A stretch of DNA of 64,000 nt from positions 23,987 to 87,986 of the forward strand of contig NZ_JABXFD010000264.1 of assembly GCF_013372625.1 (NCBI RefSeq). Reading direction: 5' to 3'. Below the pieces are notes generated by a model. It was not told the DNA's origin. It worked only from the letters and a program-made list of their open reading frames with translations, and did not search any database. This stretch comes from Actinomadura sp. BRA 177. Lineage in GTDB: Bacteria > Actinomycetota > Actinomycetes > Streptosporangiales > Streptosporangiaceae. Both the position numbers and the translations under genes were made by a program. This document shows, piece after piece, positions 27,346 to 35,274 of this stretch (the stretch's first letter is position 1; every line of letters starts with the position of its first letter).

Positions 27346-27720
27346 TTATGCCCTCTTCTTCAGTTCGGCCTCGACGACTGCGTGGTTCTCGGCAAGGTCC
27401 TTCGAGTCGGGGTGGATACGCAGTCCCTGCTGGAGGATTTCCAGGGCGGCGGCAGGGTTCCGGTGTGACTTGCGATTTCAGCCCGCAGGCTCCAGGCATC
27501 TGGAGTCAAATTTGTGCTCCAAACATGGCGGACATGGGTGGTCAGGACCTCTGCGGCCTCCTCATGCCGACCGATGTCGCTGAGTGCGTAAGCCAGGTCG
27601 TATGTGAAAGGACCAGACGTCTGGGCCGAGGTGGATGGCGCTCTGGAATGCCTTGATGGCCTCGGAGGTGTTACCTTCCCGTCTGCTATCTCCTGGGCAC
27701 GGCGACTCATAGACCGTAGA
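27346..27720 (-). pseudogene. TPR-protein fragment with frameshifts
   Basis: Three consecutive stretches of TPR-like sequence lie in different minus-strand frames: SEAIKAFQSAIHLGPDVWSF, then FTYDLAYALSDIGRHEEAAE, then NPAAALEILQQGLRIHPDSK ending in AELKKRA and a TAA at 27346. At least two frameshifts, near 27608 and 27466, are needed to join them. It is the C-terminal remnant of a TPR protein whose start cannot be found. Confidence 0.6.
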
Positions 27721-28531
27721 CCCGCCCGGGGGGAAGGTGATTGCCGACGGCAGACACGATCAGGTCATGGAGATACCGCATGGACTCGGATCCTGGGTCA
27801 GGGGCCAGATTCCCATGATGTTCTAACACCGCGAGGGTGACTTTCCACTGACGGGCCGTCAGTGCGACCCGCACCTCCTGCGCTGTTCTGGGAAGAGAAT
27901 CGATCGCGTCGCAGACCCGATCGCAGTCTTCGACGATGTCGTCGACGTCGCCCTCCTCGATCTCCATGAGCGCCATCTTCCGAACCTCAGCCCGGACGAT
28001 GCCCACCTGGTCAGTGGTCATCTTTACCTCGAAGGTTTCGGTGGCGGTACGGTCTGGCCGTTCGATCGGCTGACCATCGTCGTCGAGTTGGTAGATCCAT
28101 TCCGGCGCCGTTACCGCTGGCCAGAGCCGCAGTAGATGCCATTGCCGACGGGTGTCGAGATAGCGGGAGTACAGGCGTAGTCGGTACATGCCCGTCCCAC
28201 CCTCGAGGTCAAGCGCCAGCGCCTGCAAGCCGCTGGCCGACAGTACTCGGAGCCGCGCCGCCTCGAAGGAAACTGAGCTCTCAACGACTTCTGCAAAACC
28301 GCCGGTGTCGACTTGCAGCGGGGGTTCGGTGCCCCATTCTTCAATGGTGATATCGACATTGCGGGCAGTGGTCCCCGTGTCGACGAACACATCTCCTTGG
28401 AACAGATCGAAAGTTCCGTGGCTGCGCATGTCCCGGTCGAGAGCGTCCGGGATGATGTCACCGGTCGAGATGCGATACCATTCGTCCTCGGCGATCTGTA
28501 CGGCTGCCTCAGCTGTGGCGAGCGGGCGCAC
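27707..28531 (-). CDS. Hypothetical protein downstream of a secreted DNase gene
   Basis: A 274-residue soluble, acidic protein starting at GTG 28531, with no signal peptide or membrane helix. I do not recognise a family with confidence. A short stretch (EEWGTEPPLQV, ESSVSFEAARLRVL) resembles the layout of the Bacillus nuclease inhibitor Nin/ComJ, which would be interesting beside a NucA/NucB-type nuclease, but this is a weak, motif-level impression. The C-terminal part (residues 190-274) is helical and rich in acidic residues. A terminator hairpin separates it from the nuclease gene, so it probably has its own promoter. Confidence 0.55.
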   Translation of the reverse strand: MRPLATAEAAVQIAEDEWYRISTGDIIPDALDRDMRSHGTFDLFQGDVFVDTGTTARNVDITIEEWGTEPPLQVDTGGFAEVVESSVSFEAARLRVLSASGLQALALDLEGGTGMYRLRLYSRYLDTRRQWHLLRLWPAVTAPEWIYQLDDDGQPIERPDRTATETFEVKMTTDQVGIVRAEVRKMALMEIEEGDVDDIVEDCDRVCDAIDSLPRTAQEVRVALTARQWKVTLAVLEHHGNLAPDPGSESMRYLHDLIVSAVGNHLPPGRVYGL

Positions 28532-28555
28532 GGTGCCTCTCCTTCCTGACGAGGA

Positions 28556-28596
28556 ACGGCCAGGGTACCCCGTGAACGCAGGGGCACCCTGGCCGT
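28556..28596 (-). terminator. Terminator after the NucA/NucB-type nuclease gene
   Basis: An 11-bp perfect stem (ACGGCCAGGGT with ACCCTGGCCGT) continues, after a one-base mismatch, with a 4-bp CCCC/GGGG stem and a 9-base loop, 22 bp beyond the nuclease stop. Confidence 0.8.
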
Positions 28597-28618
28597 TGGG
28601 CGGGCTAACGCCGGGCGC

Positions 28619-29956
28619 CTAGTACGTGCTGCACTGCTTTACTGCGGGGATCTGGTTGTCCGGAGGGGCGTTGAGCACCCACACCCAGTACGGGTCGCCC
28701 AGGATGTGCTTGCCGCCCTCGTTGAGGGACGGCAGGATCCGGTTCTTCTTGTACAGCTCGGCGTTCAGCGCCCGGCCGTGGTTGCCGTTCTGGTCTGCCG
28801 GCAGGAATGCGCATGAGTACCGCGGGTTCGTGCTGCCGCCTTCCTCGCTGGAGGCGTACGGCCACTCGTCGCACTCCATGCCTGCCGGCGCCTTCGCCAG
28901 GATCACCGAAGTGCAGATCGAGTCGTGGTGCTGCCTCCGGGTGACCGGGTCTGTCCGGTGCAGCGGGTTGTGGTATTGGATGTGTCCGTAGTGCTTGAGG
29001 TTGTCGCGGATCACCATGCCGTACAGGTCGTTCTTGACCACCTCGCGGTAGTCCCCGTAGTTCGGGTCCGCGTTCTTGTAGTCGATGTAGAAGGTTGCGG
29101 CAGACGCGTTACCCATGTAGTAGACGCAGCCTGAACCTCCGATGTAGCTTTCGCTGTCACAGCGAACGTTGAACGGGAGGTTCAGCCAGTTACTGGCGCC
29201 CCTCCCTGGGAACGCGTTCACGGTGTTGAGGGTCATCACCATCTGCGGGTTGGTGTATTGGATGGAGTCACCCGGAGCCGAGGACGGGATCGAGGTCGCC
29301 AGCTCGTAGTAGGTGTAGGTGTTCGGAACGATCTTCTTCTCCACCGGAGCGGGACGCTGGCAGGTGCCTGGATCGCAGTTCAGCGACACAGCGAACGAAG
29401 GCACCGCCTTGATCAGCTCGGGAGACATACTGGTCACAGTCACACCGGCCTGCATCAGCCAGGTGGGGTTCTTGGCGCTCAGGGTGGCCCACACGTCGTA
29501 CTGGACGATCGCGGCGACTTGACCGGTGTCTTCGTTCATGATCCGGCCCACGTCTTCGTAGCAGGCGTGGAAGCGGTCGTAGTTGGTCTTTTTCTGCGCC
29601 TTGGAGCACAGAGCCGCGGGTGGCCTCGGGTCAGCAGCGGCGCGTCTGATCTTCGATTCCGACACCTTGGGGACCTCGGCCGGGTTGGCCGGTTCCAGGC
29701 ACCAGCGCGTCGCGTGCCCATCGCGTCGGCTCGTCATGCACTGCTTCTGCCGGCTCCCCATTCCGCGCTGCAGCCGCTTGAGATACCCCTTCGTCGCCCC
29801 AGGGTCGCTCGGATCGCGGCGAGGGTTTTGCGAACTGGTCGTTGAGGAGGTCGCTGGCGGGTTCCCGTGAGGGGTCGGCGTGAACGCGGTCAGCGACAGC
29901 ATGCCCGCCATTGCCGCGACCAGGAGGGGGATGCGACGTCGTTTCATCTGCGTCAC
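28619..29956 (-). CDS. Secreted NucA/NucB-type deoxyribonuclease-domain protein
   Basis: A 445-residue exported protein. The N-terminus RRRIPLLVAAMAGMLSLTAF is a signal peptide. The C-terminal domain has the NucA/NucB pattern CDEWPYASSEEGG followed by CAFLPADQNGNHGRALN and the final GDPYWVWV. In Bacillus these domains are non-specific extracellular DNases. The central region (about residues 110-310) is unassigned and contains several cysteine pairs. GTG 29956 overlaps the stop of the upstream I36-like gene (GTGA), so the two secreted proteins are made together. Confidence 0.8.
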   Translation of the reverse strand: MTQMKRRRIPLLVAAMAGMLSLTAFTPTPHGNPPATSSTTSSQNPRRDPSDPGATKGYLKRLQRGMGSRQKQCMTSRRDGHATRWCLEPANPAEVPKVSESKIRRAAADPRPPAALCSKAQKKTNYDRFHACYEDVGRIMNEDTGQVAAIVQYDVWATLSAKNPTWLMQAGVTVTSMSPELIKAVPSFAVSLNCDPGTCQRPAPVEKKIVPNTYTYYELATSIPSSAPGDSIQYTNPQMVMTLNTVNAFPGRGASNWLNLPFNVRCDSESYIGGSGCVYYMGNASAATFYIDYKNADPNYGDYREVVKNDLYGMVIRDNLKHYGHIQYHNPLHRTDPVTRRQHHDSICTSVILAKAPAGMECDEWPYASSEEGGSTNPRYSCAFLPADQNGNHGRALNAELYKKNRILPSLNEGGKHILGDPYWVWVLNAPPDNQIPAVKQCSTY

Positions 29957-30483
29957 CCGCAGAACGTTTCGAACGAGTCGGCCTTGTTATCGGCGTTACC
30001 CGTGTAAGTGGATTCCCCGCCCGGGTTCTCGGTCCACAGGCTGGTCGGCGGCTGCGTGCCCTGGTCATAGACCAGCACGGTGTTCTTGGAGTAGTTCTGC
30101 CACGAGGACGTGGAGTTACCGAAGCCGTAGTCGGTGAGGTACTGCCACAGACCGTTGGGGGCGCAGTCCCTGAAGGTGAGCTTGCGGCCGCCGTAGTTGG
30201 TGTACTGGAAGAAGCAGTACGCCCCTGAGGCGCATACCCCTGCCGCGGCGCCGGCGGCGGGGATGGTCAGGACGACACCGTCGCTGAAGGTGATGATTCC
30301 CGGACCGGTCTGCCGGGCGCCAGGATGGGTGGCCGTGACCTGGTCGACCTGCTGCTGCACGTCCGCCTGCGGGCCGCTGGTGGCGGCCTGCGCGGGAGCG
30401 GCGAACGTGGCGGCCGCGGTCGCAACGGCCACGACGGTGACGGCTTGGACGGTGACAGTCTGGACGAAGTGGCGGGTTTTCAT
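29953..30483 (-). CDS. Secreted peptidase-inhibitor I36-like (beta-gamma crystallin-type) protein
   Basis: A 176-residue protein with a signal peptide of about 33 residues ending in APAQA. The mature C-terminal half contains the I36 pattern CFFQYTNYGGRKLTFRDC and TSSWQNYSKNTVLVYDQ, a crystallin-like fold found in the streptomycete protease inhibitor SMPI. ATG 30483 follows AAGGGGAG. It is coupled by a GTGA overlap to the NucA/NucB-type gene, suggesting that both exported proteins act in one process, for example protecting the DNase from proteolysis. Confidence 0.8.
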   Translation of the reverse strand: MKTRHFVQTVTVQAVTVVAVATAAATFAAPAQAATSGPQADVQQQVDQVTATHPGARQTGPGIITFSDGVVLTIPAAGAAAGVCASGAYCFFQYTNYGGRKLTFRDCAPNGLWQYLTDYGFGNSTSSWQNYSKNTVLVYDQGTQPPTSLWTENPGGESTYTGNADNKADSFETFCG

Positions 30484-30592
30484 GCACTCCCCTTGGTGGG
30501 TGAACGCTCTGTAACCCTTCTGTCGAACAGAGCGGCGAAGTTGTCTTCGCGCCTCGGAAGCTAGGTCAGCCATTCACCGCCAACAAGGGCCC

Positions 30593-31051
30593 ATGCAGGT
30601 AAAGATCATTTTACCTTCCCTTGACCTGCATAGACAAGATCAATTGAGATCCTGCGTAAACCAATTGGTCCTGCAGGAGTCCTCGCCACCTCAGCAAATT
30701 TGGCTCGCGCCAACAGGCCTTTCCGGTCCGTCACAATTAACTTTTCCAAATCTTTTCACCAACCGACAGATCCGCAACGGCCACCCGGTGCCCGACACCT
30801 GGCAGGCCCGCGCAGTCCTCATCTCCACCTATAGATCCCTTTCGACCTCGCTTGATCATGACGGCCTGAGTTGTGATCTGACTCGCATTGTGACGGACGC
30901 CGACTGCCCACCGCGGGTTCGTGTCGTCAGCAAGCCCCTCACCGACTACATCCGCTGGGGGCACTCCGTCACCCTCCACAATGGGCGCGCCGTCGGCGCT
31001 CGGTTGATGTGGGGTGCGGGCGGTGAATGTGCGGTTAACATCACTTCATAG
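30593..31051 (+). pseudogene. Degraded stretch with a DUF6879-like remnant
   Basis: The 30574-31135 interval has no convincing intact gene and is more A+T-rich than its surroundings. An open frame on the plus strand encodes near its end RVRVVSKPLTDYIRWGHSV, which resembles part of the DUF6879 family found with XRE regulators, but the rest shows no matching structure. It is probably the remnant of a former XRE-module gene. Confidence 0.35.
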
Positions 31052-31061
31052 CTCACGGTAA
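31045..31061. promoter_or_regulatory. Shared XRE-module promoter/operator motif, copy 2
   Basis: TTCATAGCTCACGGTAA matches the motif at 22572 and 52330. No XRE gene lies on its left here, only degraded sequence. Two small genes start 75 bp to its right. Confidence 0.5.
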
Positions 31062-31135
31062 TCATCAGAGAGCAATCTGTCCCGCGAATCGAACGACGGC
31101 CGACCGCAATCGGACGTGAAGGGGCAGGTCAACTG

Positions 31136-31333
31136 ATGAAGAACGCGAGAACGGCTGAACTCGAACGGGACTTCCCCGCCTGGATGGTGTGGGTGTCCCG
31201 GCAGGGCGCGTGCTGGGGCGCCGTCCGGCGTGACCCGAAGTCGAACCTCACGCCGACCGTCATCGCCGACTCCGAGGACGAGTTGCGCGCAGCGCTGGCC
31301 GTCCAGCCGAGCGGCGGGGAACTGAGCCGGTGA
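31136..31333 (+). CDS. Small hypothetical protein of the XRE-module type
   Basis: A 65-residue protein of a short family common in actinobacteria next to XRE/DUF397 genes, with the pattern ELERDFPAWMVWVSRQG, then CWGAVR and DSEDELRAAL. ATG 31136 follows a GGGGCAGG site. Its stop overlaps the next start (GTGA). Function unknown. Confidence 0.6.
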   Translation: MKNARTAELERDFPAWMVWVSRQGACWGAVRRDPKSNLTPTVIADSEDELRAALAVQPSGGELSR

Positions 31334-31527
31334 ACCCGGCCGCCGGCCTGAAGCGCTGGATCCCGGGCCTTCAGGTCTGGTACGGCCTCTACACCGGCTC
31401 CTGGTGGGCATACGTGCCGGGTCGCCCGGATCGGCTGATCGAGGCGACCTCCCCTGAAGCCCTTGTGCAACGGCTCTCCCCACTGGCCGGCCTGGTCACG
31501 ACACCCGGGCCCAAGCGGTTTCGGTGA
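31330..31527 (+). CDS. Small hypothetical protein
   Basis: A 65-residue tryptophan-rich protein (LQVWYGLYTGSWWAYVPGRP, then EATSPEALVQRL), related in layout to the gene upstream. The GTG 31330 start overlaps the previous stop by GTGA, so it is cotranslated. Its last 32 bp overlap the convergent radC-like gene. Confidence 0.55.
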   Translation: MNPAAGLKRWIPGLQVWYGLYTGSWWAYVPGRPDRLIEATSPEALVQRLSPLAGLVTTPGPKRFR

Positions 31528-32149
31528 CGATGACGTGATCCAGAAAGCGAAGACCGACCGTTTCGGCCGCGTCGCGCAAGAGCTCGGTCACCTGCGCGTC
31601 CGCAGGGCTGGGCTCAAGGCGTCCGCTCGGATGGTTATGTGCGACACCGAAGGCGGCACCGCCGATCGCGAGCACGGTGCTCAGTACATCGCGGACGGGT
31701 ATCAGACTGCGGTCGGCGGCGCCTTCGGTCAGCGGGACGACGCGTAGCACACCGCAGTTACCGTCGCAGGCGACCACGACGACCCGTTCGTGCCGGAGGC
31801 CGCGCAGGAACGGTGCGGCCACGACGGCGATATCCCCCGAACCACGAATCCTGCGCCGCTCCGCTACGCCTGCCGCGCGCCGAGCCAGTTCAAACGCGGC
31901 CGTGACCCGTGCGGCCCTGGCCGGGCCGACCCCACGCAGCCTGCTCAAGGTGTGGGGATCGGCCTGAGCCAGGGCGACCAGGCCGCCACGCTCGTCGATC
32001 AACCGTGCCGCCATTTCGATCGCATCGCACCCCGGCATTCCGGCCCCGAGCACGAGAGCCAGCAACTCGCGGTCGGACAGCGCCCGCGAGCCCTGCCGCA
32101 GCAGGCGTTCGCGCGGCCTGTCCGACTCGGGCAAGTCCTTGACCCGCAT
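31496..32149 (-). CDS. radC: RadC-like JAB-domain protein
   Basis: A 217-residue protein with a helix-hairpin-helix region (LSRLRGVGPARAARV) and the JAB1/MPN-type metal motif HNHPSGRLEPSPADAQVT. ATG 32149 has a GGGAGG site at the right distance, and ATG 32155 is too close. RadC's role in repair is unproven in general, and many copies lie in mobile or defence islands, as here, next to a GmrSD-like nuclease and restriction genes. Confidence 0.85.
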   Translation of the reverse strand: MRVKDLPESDRPRERLLRQGSRALSDRELLALVLGAGMPGCDAIEMAARLIDERGGLVALAQADPHTLSRLRGVGPARAARVTAAFELARRAAGVAERRRIRGSGDIAVVAAPFLRGLRHERVVVVACDGNCGVLRVVPLTEGAADRSLIPVRDVLSTVLAIGGAAFGVAHNHPSGRLEPSPADAQVTELLRDAAETVGLRFLDHVIVTETAWARVS

Positions 32150-32204
32150 CCGCATCCTCCCTGAGAGCAGGAGAGCAGACGGCTACGACAGAACGCGGCG
32201 AGCC

Positions 32205-33896
32205 TCAGTCGTCGGTGTCCGTGTCCATGACCTCGACCTTCATTGAATGCCGGGTGACCTCGGGGTCGGGCTCCTTGGTGGGGGCCTCAGCGATCGCTGC
32301 ACCACGCACGAGTTCCTCCGCCCAGGCGAAGAGCGTCTCCAAACGCGCTGCCAGGAAGCCCTTGTAGTCACGGCGCATGGCCGCGTCGAACGCCTGCGGC
32401 GAGACCAGGAGGCTGTCGAGCCTTTCGCGTATCTCCTGCTCGCCGCTGAAGTCGATCTCGGTCTGAAGGTAGGCGTCCGGAGGTTGGTCGGCTACGAACT
32501 GGTTGCTGATCGCGGTCAGCATGACGATGTTGGCGAGCGTATTGGCCTGCACGTAGCCGATCTCCTGCCGGGCGAGCCACGCCTTGGGGAAGAAGTGGTG
32601 ATATTGCAGGTCGTTGGACATGGCGAGGGCACGCCCGGTATCGATCCGCTGCCCCGTCCGCAGATCGCGGGGACCTGCGGCCGCCAGCAGCAGGGCGTGT
32701 GCCTTCGTCCGGCCGCTGTCCCGCCGATACTGCTGCCCGGACCACAGCTTGGTGCTCAACGGCGCGGTGTCCACCTCGATGACCTTGGTCTCGCCTCGCG
32801 CGAATGCGGAGACGGCGGCGAGGTCGGCGGCCATCTTCCGCGAGTTCCAGCCGTCGTAATAGCCGGTGAGCGCGGTCCTCCAGAACCAGCTCCGGATCGC
32901 GGTGAACTGGCGCGCGTCCGGTCTGGGCAGCCGCCTGAAGATCTCGATGACCACCGCCAGCTGGTTCGGGTACGGGAGTGCCTCGGCGGTGGGTGTGCCG
33001 ATCTCCGTTGAGAGGAAGTCCACGGCGCGGCGTGCCGCGTCCTCCGTCTGTGCGATGGCCGACGTCAGCTTCTCGGGCGGCAGCGCGGGCAGACCTTCGA
33101 TGTCCTTCGTGGAGAACCCCAGGTCCGCCGCCGCTGAGATTGCCCTGAGGAGCAGTTTCCGGTCGATCTGCCCGTAATGTTTGCGGGCGAGGACGTCACG
33201 GACCTGGTCGATCGCGTCCAGCAGGTCGAACTCGTCCGTCCACGTTGCGGCTCGGACGAATTCCACGGTGGTGAGCGGAGTCCCCCGTGTATTGACCCGC
33301 TCGAAGATGCGTCCGACCTCAGTGAACGATGTTGTTTCGAGTGTCACCACGGCGACCTCGTACTGGGTGAACCTATTGAACAGGAGGTCCGCCCTGTCCT
33401 CCTGCTCTTTGGGCAGCTTCGTGACCCGCTTGAAAAAGGCCGACGGGTCGTCGAGGAAGCGGAGCGGGACTTGGTGGGCCGGCGGGTCATCGAGATCCTC
33501 GCGGTGCAGGAAACGCTCTTCACGCAGGTCGTACACCAGATTCCAGTAGCTCCGCGGGTCGTCCGGCTCCCAGTGGAGCGCGCCGCAGATCGTGGACAGG
33601 CGCTGGCAGCCGTCCAGAAGGTAAGCGGTCACGTCCGCGTCCTCGCGCGCGTCGATCGCGAGGCCGGCGATCGTGCGTTCACTCGCGAGCGGAAGGTCAC
33701 TACGCCACAGCAGAAGGCTACCGATCGGGTAGTTGCGTCCTATCGAATCCAGGAGATCGAGAACCTGGCCTCGCGTCCAGACGAACTCACGTTGGAACTT
33801 GGGGAGACGGATCCGCCCCTCCCGGACGCGTGACGCGAGTCCCGTGATCAGCTCCGGTACCGGTCTGTGCTCCCGTTCCTGGGATCTTCTCGACAC
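32205..33896 (-). CDS. GmrSD-type DUF262/HNH (DUF1524-like) nuclease
   Basis: A 563-residue single-chain protein. The N-terminal DUF262 domain has PKFQREFVWTRGQVLDLLDS and YPIGSLLLW. The nucleotide-binding motif normally written DGQQR reads DGCQR. The C-terminal part carries an HNH-like site, YHHFFPKAWL and NTLANIVMLTAISNQ. Proteins of this architecture act as type IV restriction enzymes against modified DNA, or as effectors of DNA-modification-based defence (GmrSD, SspE, BrxU). No dedicated modification genes are adjacent, so a standalone role against modified phage DNA is the best guess. Confidence 0.8.
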   Translation of the reverse strand: MSRRSQEREHRPVPELITGLASRVREGRIRLPKFQREFVWTRGQVLDLLDSIGRNYPIGSLLLWRSDLPLASERTIAGLAIDAREDADVTAYLLDGCQRLSTICGALHWEPDDPRSYWNLVYDLREERFLHREDLDDPPAHQVPLRFLDDPSAFFKRVTKLPKEQEDRADLLFNRFTQYEVAVVTLETTSFTEVGRIFERVNTRGTPLTTVEFVRAATWTDEFDLLDAIDQVRDVLARKHYGQIDRKLLLRAISAAADLGFSTKDIEGLPALPPEKLTSAIAQTEDAARRAVDFLSTEIGTPTAEALPYPNQLAVVIEIFRRLPRPDARQFTAIRSWFWRTALTGYYDGWNSRKMAADLAAVSAFARGETKVIEVDTAPLSTKLWSGQQYRRDSGRTKAHALLLAAAGPRDLRTGQRIDTGRALAMSNDLQYHHFFPKAWLARQEIGYVQANTLANIVMLTAISNQFVADQPPDAYLQTEIDFSGEQEIRERLDSLLVSPQAFDAAMRRDYKGFLAARLETLFAWAEELVRGAAIAEAPTKEPDPEVTRHSMKVEVMDTDTDD

Positions 33897-34095
33897 CTGT
33901 CTCCCGCTTCACCCGCCTGTCATTCCTTGACCGCATCATGACACTTGCCTGCGACACCCTGATGTTCCATTCCAGAAAGTTGCGACCTTTCGGCCGGTTC
34001 GCGCCAGGCGACCCTGGTGCCGCCCTCGACGACATCGCATCGACACGTGGCCTGGTGCCCGGTTGGAGGGCGTCTGTGCGGGAAGTCGTGGTCGC

Positions 34096-35274
34096 ATGGA
34101 GATACCGCGGACTCTGGTGCTGACTGGGCATTTCCCCCCGGAGCCCGGTGGGGTGCAGACGTTCACGTGGGAGCTGGTGCGGCGGTTGCCGGCGGATCGG
34201 GTGGTCGTGGTGGCGCCGGCGCGGGACGGGGCCGCGGAGTTCGACGCCGGGCTGGGGTTTCCGGTGGTGCGGCGGCGCGGGTACCTGCTGTTCCGGGGGT
34301 TGCGGGGGCTGGTGGCGCGGTACCGGATCGAGGCGGGGTGGATCACGGCGGCGGCGCCGTTCGGGCTGTACGCGCCGCTGGTGCGGGCGGCGGGGGTGCG
34401 GCGGCTGGTCGGCTCGGCGCACGGGCAGGAGCTGGGGTGGTTCCGTGCGCCGCCGACGCGGGCGGCGCTGCGGGCGGCGGCCCGGTCGTTCGACGTGCTG
34501 ACCCATCTGTGCGACACGACGCTGCCGGAGGTGGCGGGCGCCGTCGGGGACCGGACGCGGCTGGTGCGGCTCGCGGGCGCGGTCGACACGGTGCGGTTCC
34601 GGCCGGGGCTGGACGGGTCGGCGGTCCGGCGGCGGCATGGGCTCGGCAAAGGTCCCGTGGTGCTGAGTGTGGCGCGGCTCGTCCGGCGTAAAGGGCACGA
34701 CATGCTGGTGCGCGCGTGGGGCGACGTGGTGCGGAGGCGGCCGGACGCGCGGCTGGTCATCGTGGGGGACGGTCCGATGCGGCACCGGCTGCAGGAGATG
34801 GCGGACGGGTTGGCGCCCGGCACGGTCACGCTGACCGGGCACGTGTCGGCGGCCGATCTGCCGCGCTACTACGCCGCCGCCGACGTGTTCACGCTGCCGT
34901 GCCGCGACGACCGGCACGGGCTGCAGACGGAGGGGCTGGGCCTGTCGGTGCTGGAGGCGTCCGCGGCGGGGCTGCCGGTGGTGGTCGGACGGTCGGGCGG
35001 GAGCCCGGCGTCCCTGGTCGACGGGCGGACGGGCGTGCTGGTCGACGCGACCCGCCCGGACGAGCTGGCCCTGACCCTGCACCGGCTGCTGTCCTCTCCG
35101 GAGCGGGCCGCCGCGATGGGGGCCGCGGGACGCGAGTGGACGTGCGAGAACTGGAGCTGGGACGCGGCCGCCGTCAGGCTCGGAGCCCTGCTGGCCGACT
35201 CTCCGTACCTCGATTCGCCGTCGCAGTACGCCAGACCGGGGATGGAGCCCGTATGGGACTCAAGGAGCAGCTGA
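34096..35274 (+). CDS. PimB-like GT4 glycosyltransferase
   Basis: A 392-residue GT-B fold enzyme. It begins with the acceptor-site pattern LTGHFPPEPGGVQTF, has the donor-binding SVARLVRRKGHDMLV and ends with the GT4 motif GLSVLEASAAGLPVVVG. This pattern resembles PimB', the GDP-mannose-dependent enzyme that adds the second mannose of phosphatidylinositol mannosides in actinobacterial membranes. ATG 34096 is chosen over the 33-bp upstream extension. The last 22 bp overlap the following MFS gene. Confidence 0.82.
   Translation: MEIPRTLVLTGHFPPEPGGVQTFTWELVRRLPADRVVVVAPARDGAAEFDAGLGFPVVRRRGYLLFRGLRGLVARYRIEAGWITAAAPFGLYAPLVRAAGVRRLVGSAHGQELGWFRAPPTRAALRAAARSFDVLTHLCDTTLPEVAGAVGDRTRLVRLAGAVDTVRFRPGLDGSAVRRRHGLGKGPVVLSVARLVRRKGHDMLVRAWGDVVRRRPDARLVIVGDGPMRHRLQEMADGLAPGTVTLTGHVSAADLPRYYAAADVFTLPCRDDRHGLQTEGLGLSVLEASAAGLPVVVGRSGGSPASLVDGRTGVLVDATRPDELALTLHRLLSSPERAAAMGAAGREWTCENWSWDAAAVRLGALLADSPYLDSPSQYARPGMEPVWDSRSS

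Noticed and set aside
30737..30979. Minus-strand 80-codon frame in the degraded zone
   Set aside because: No domain, no ribosome site, and it opposes a DUF6879-like remnant.
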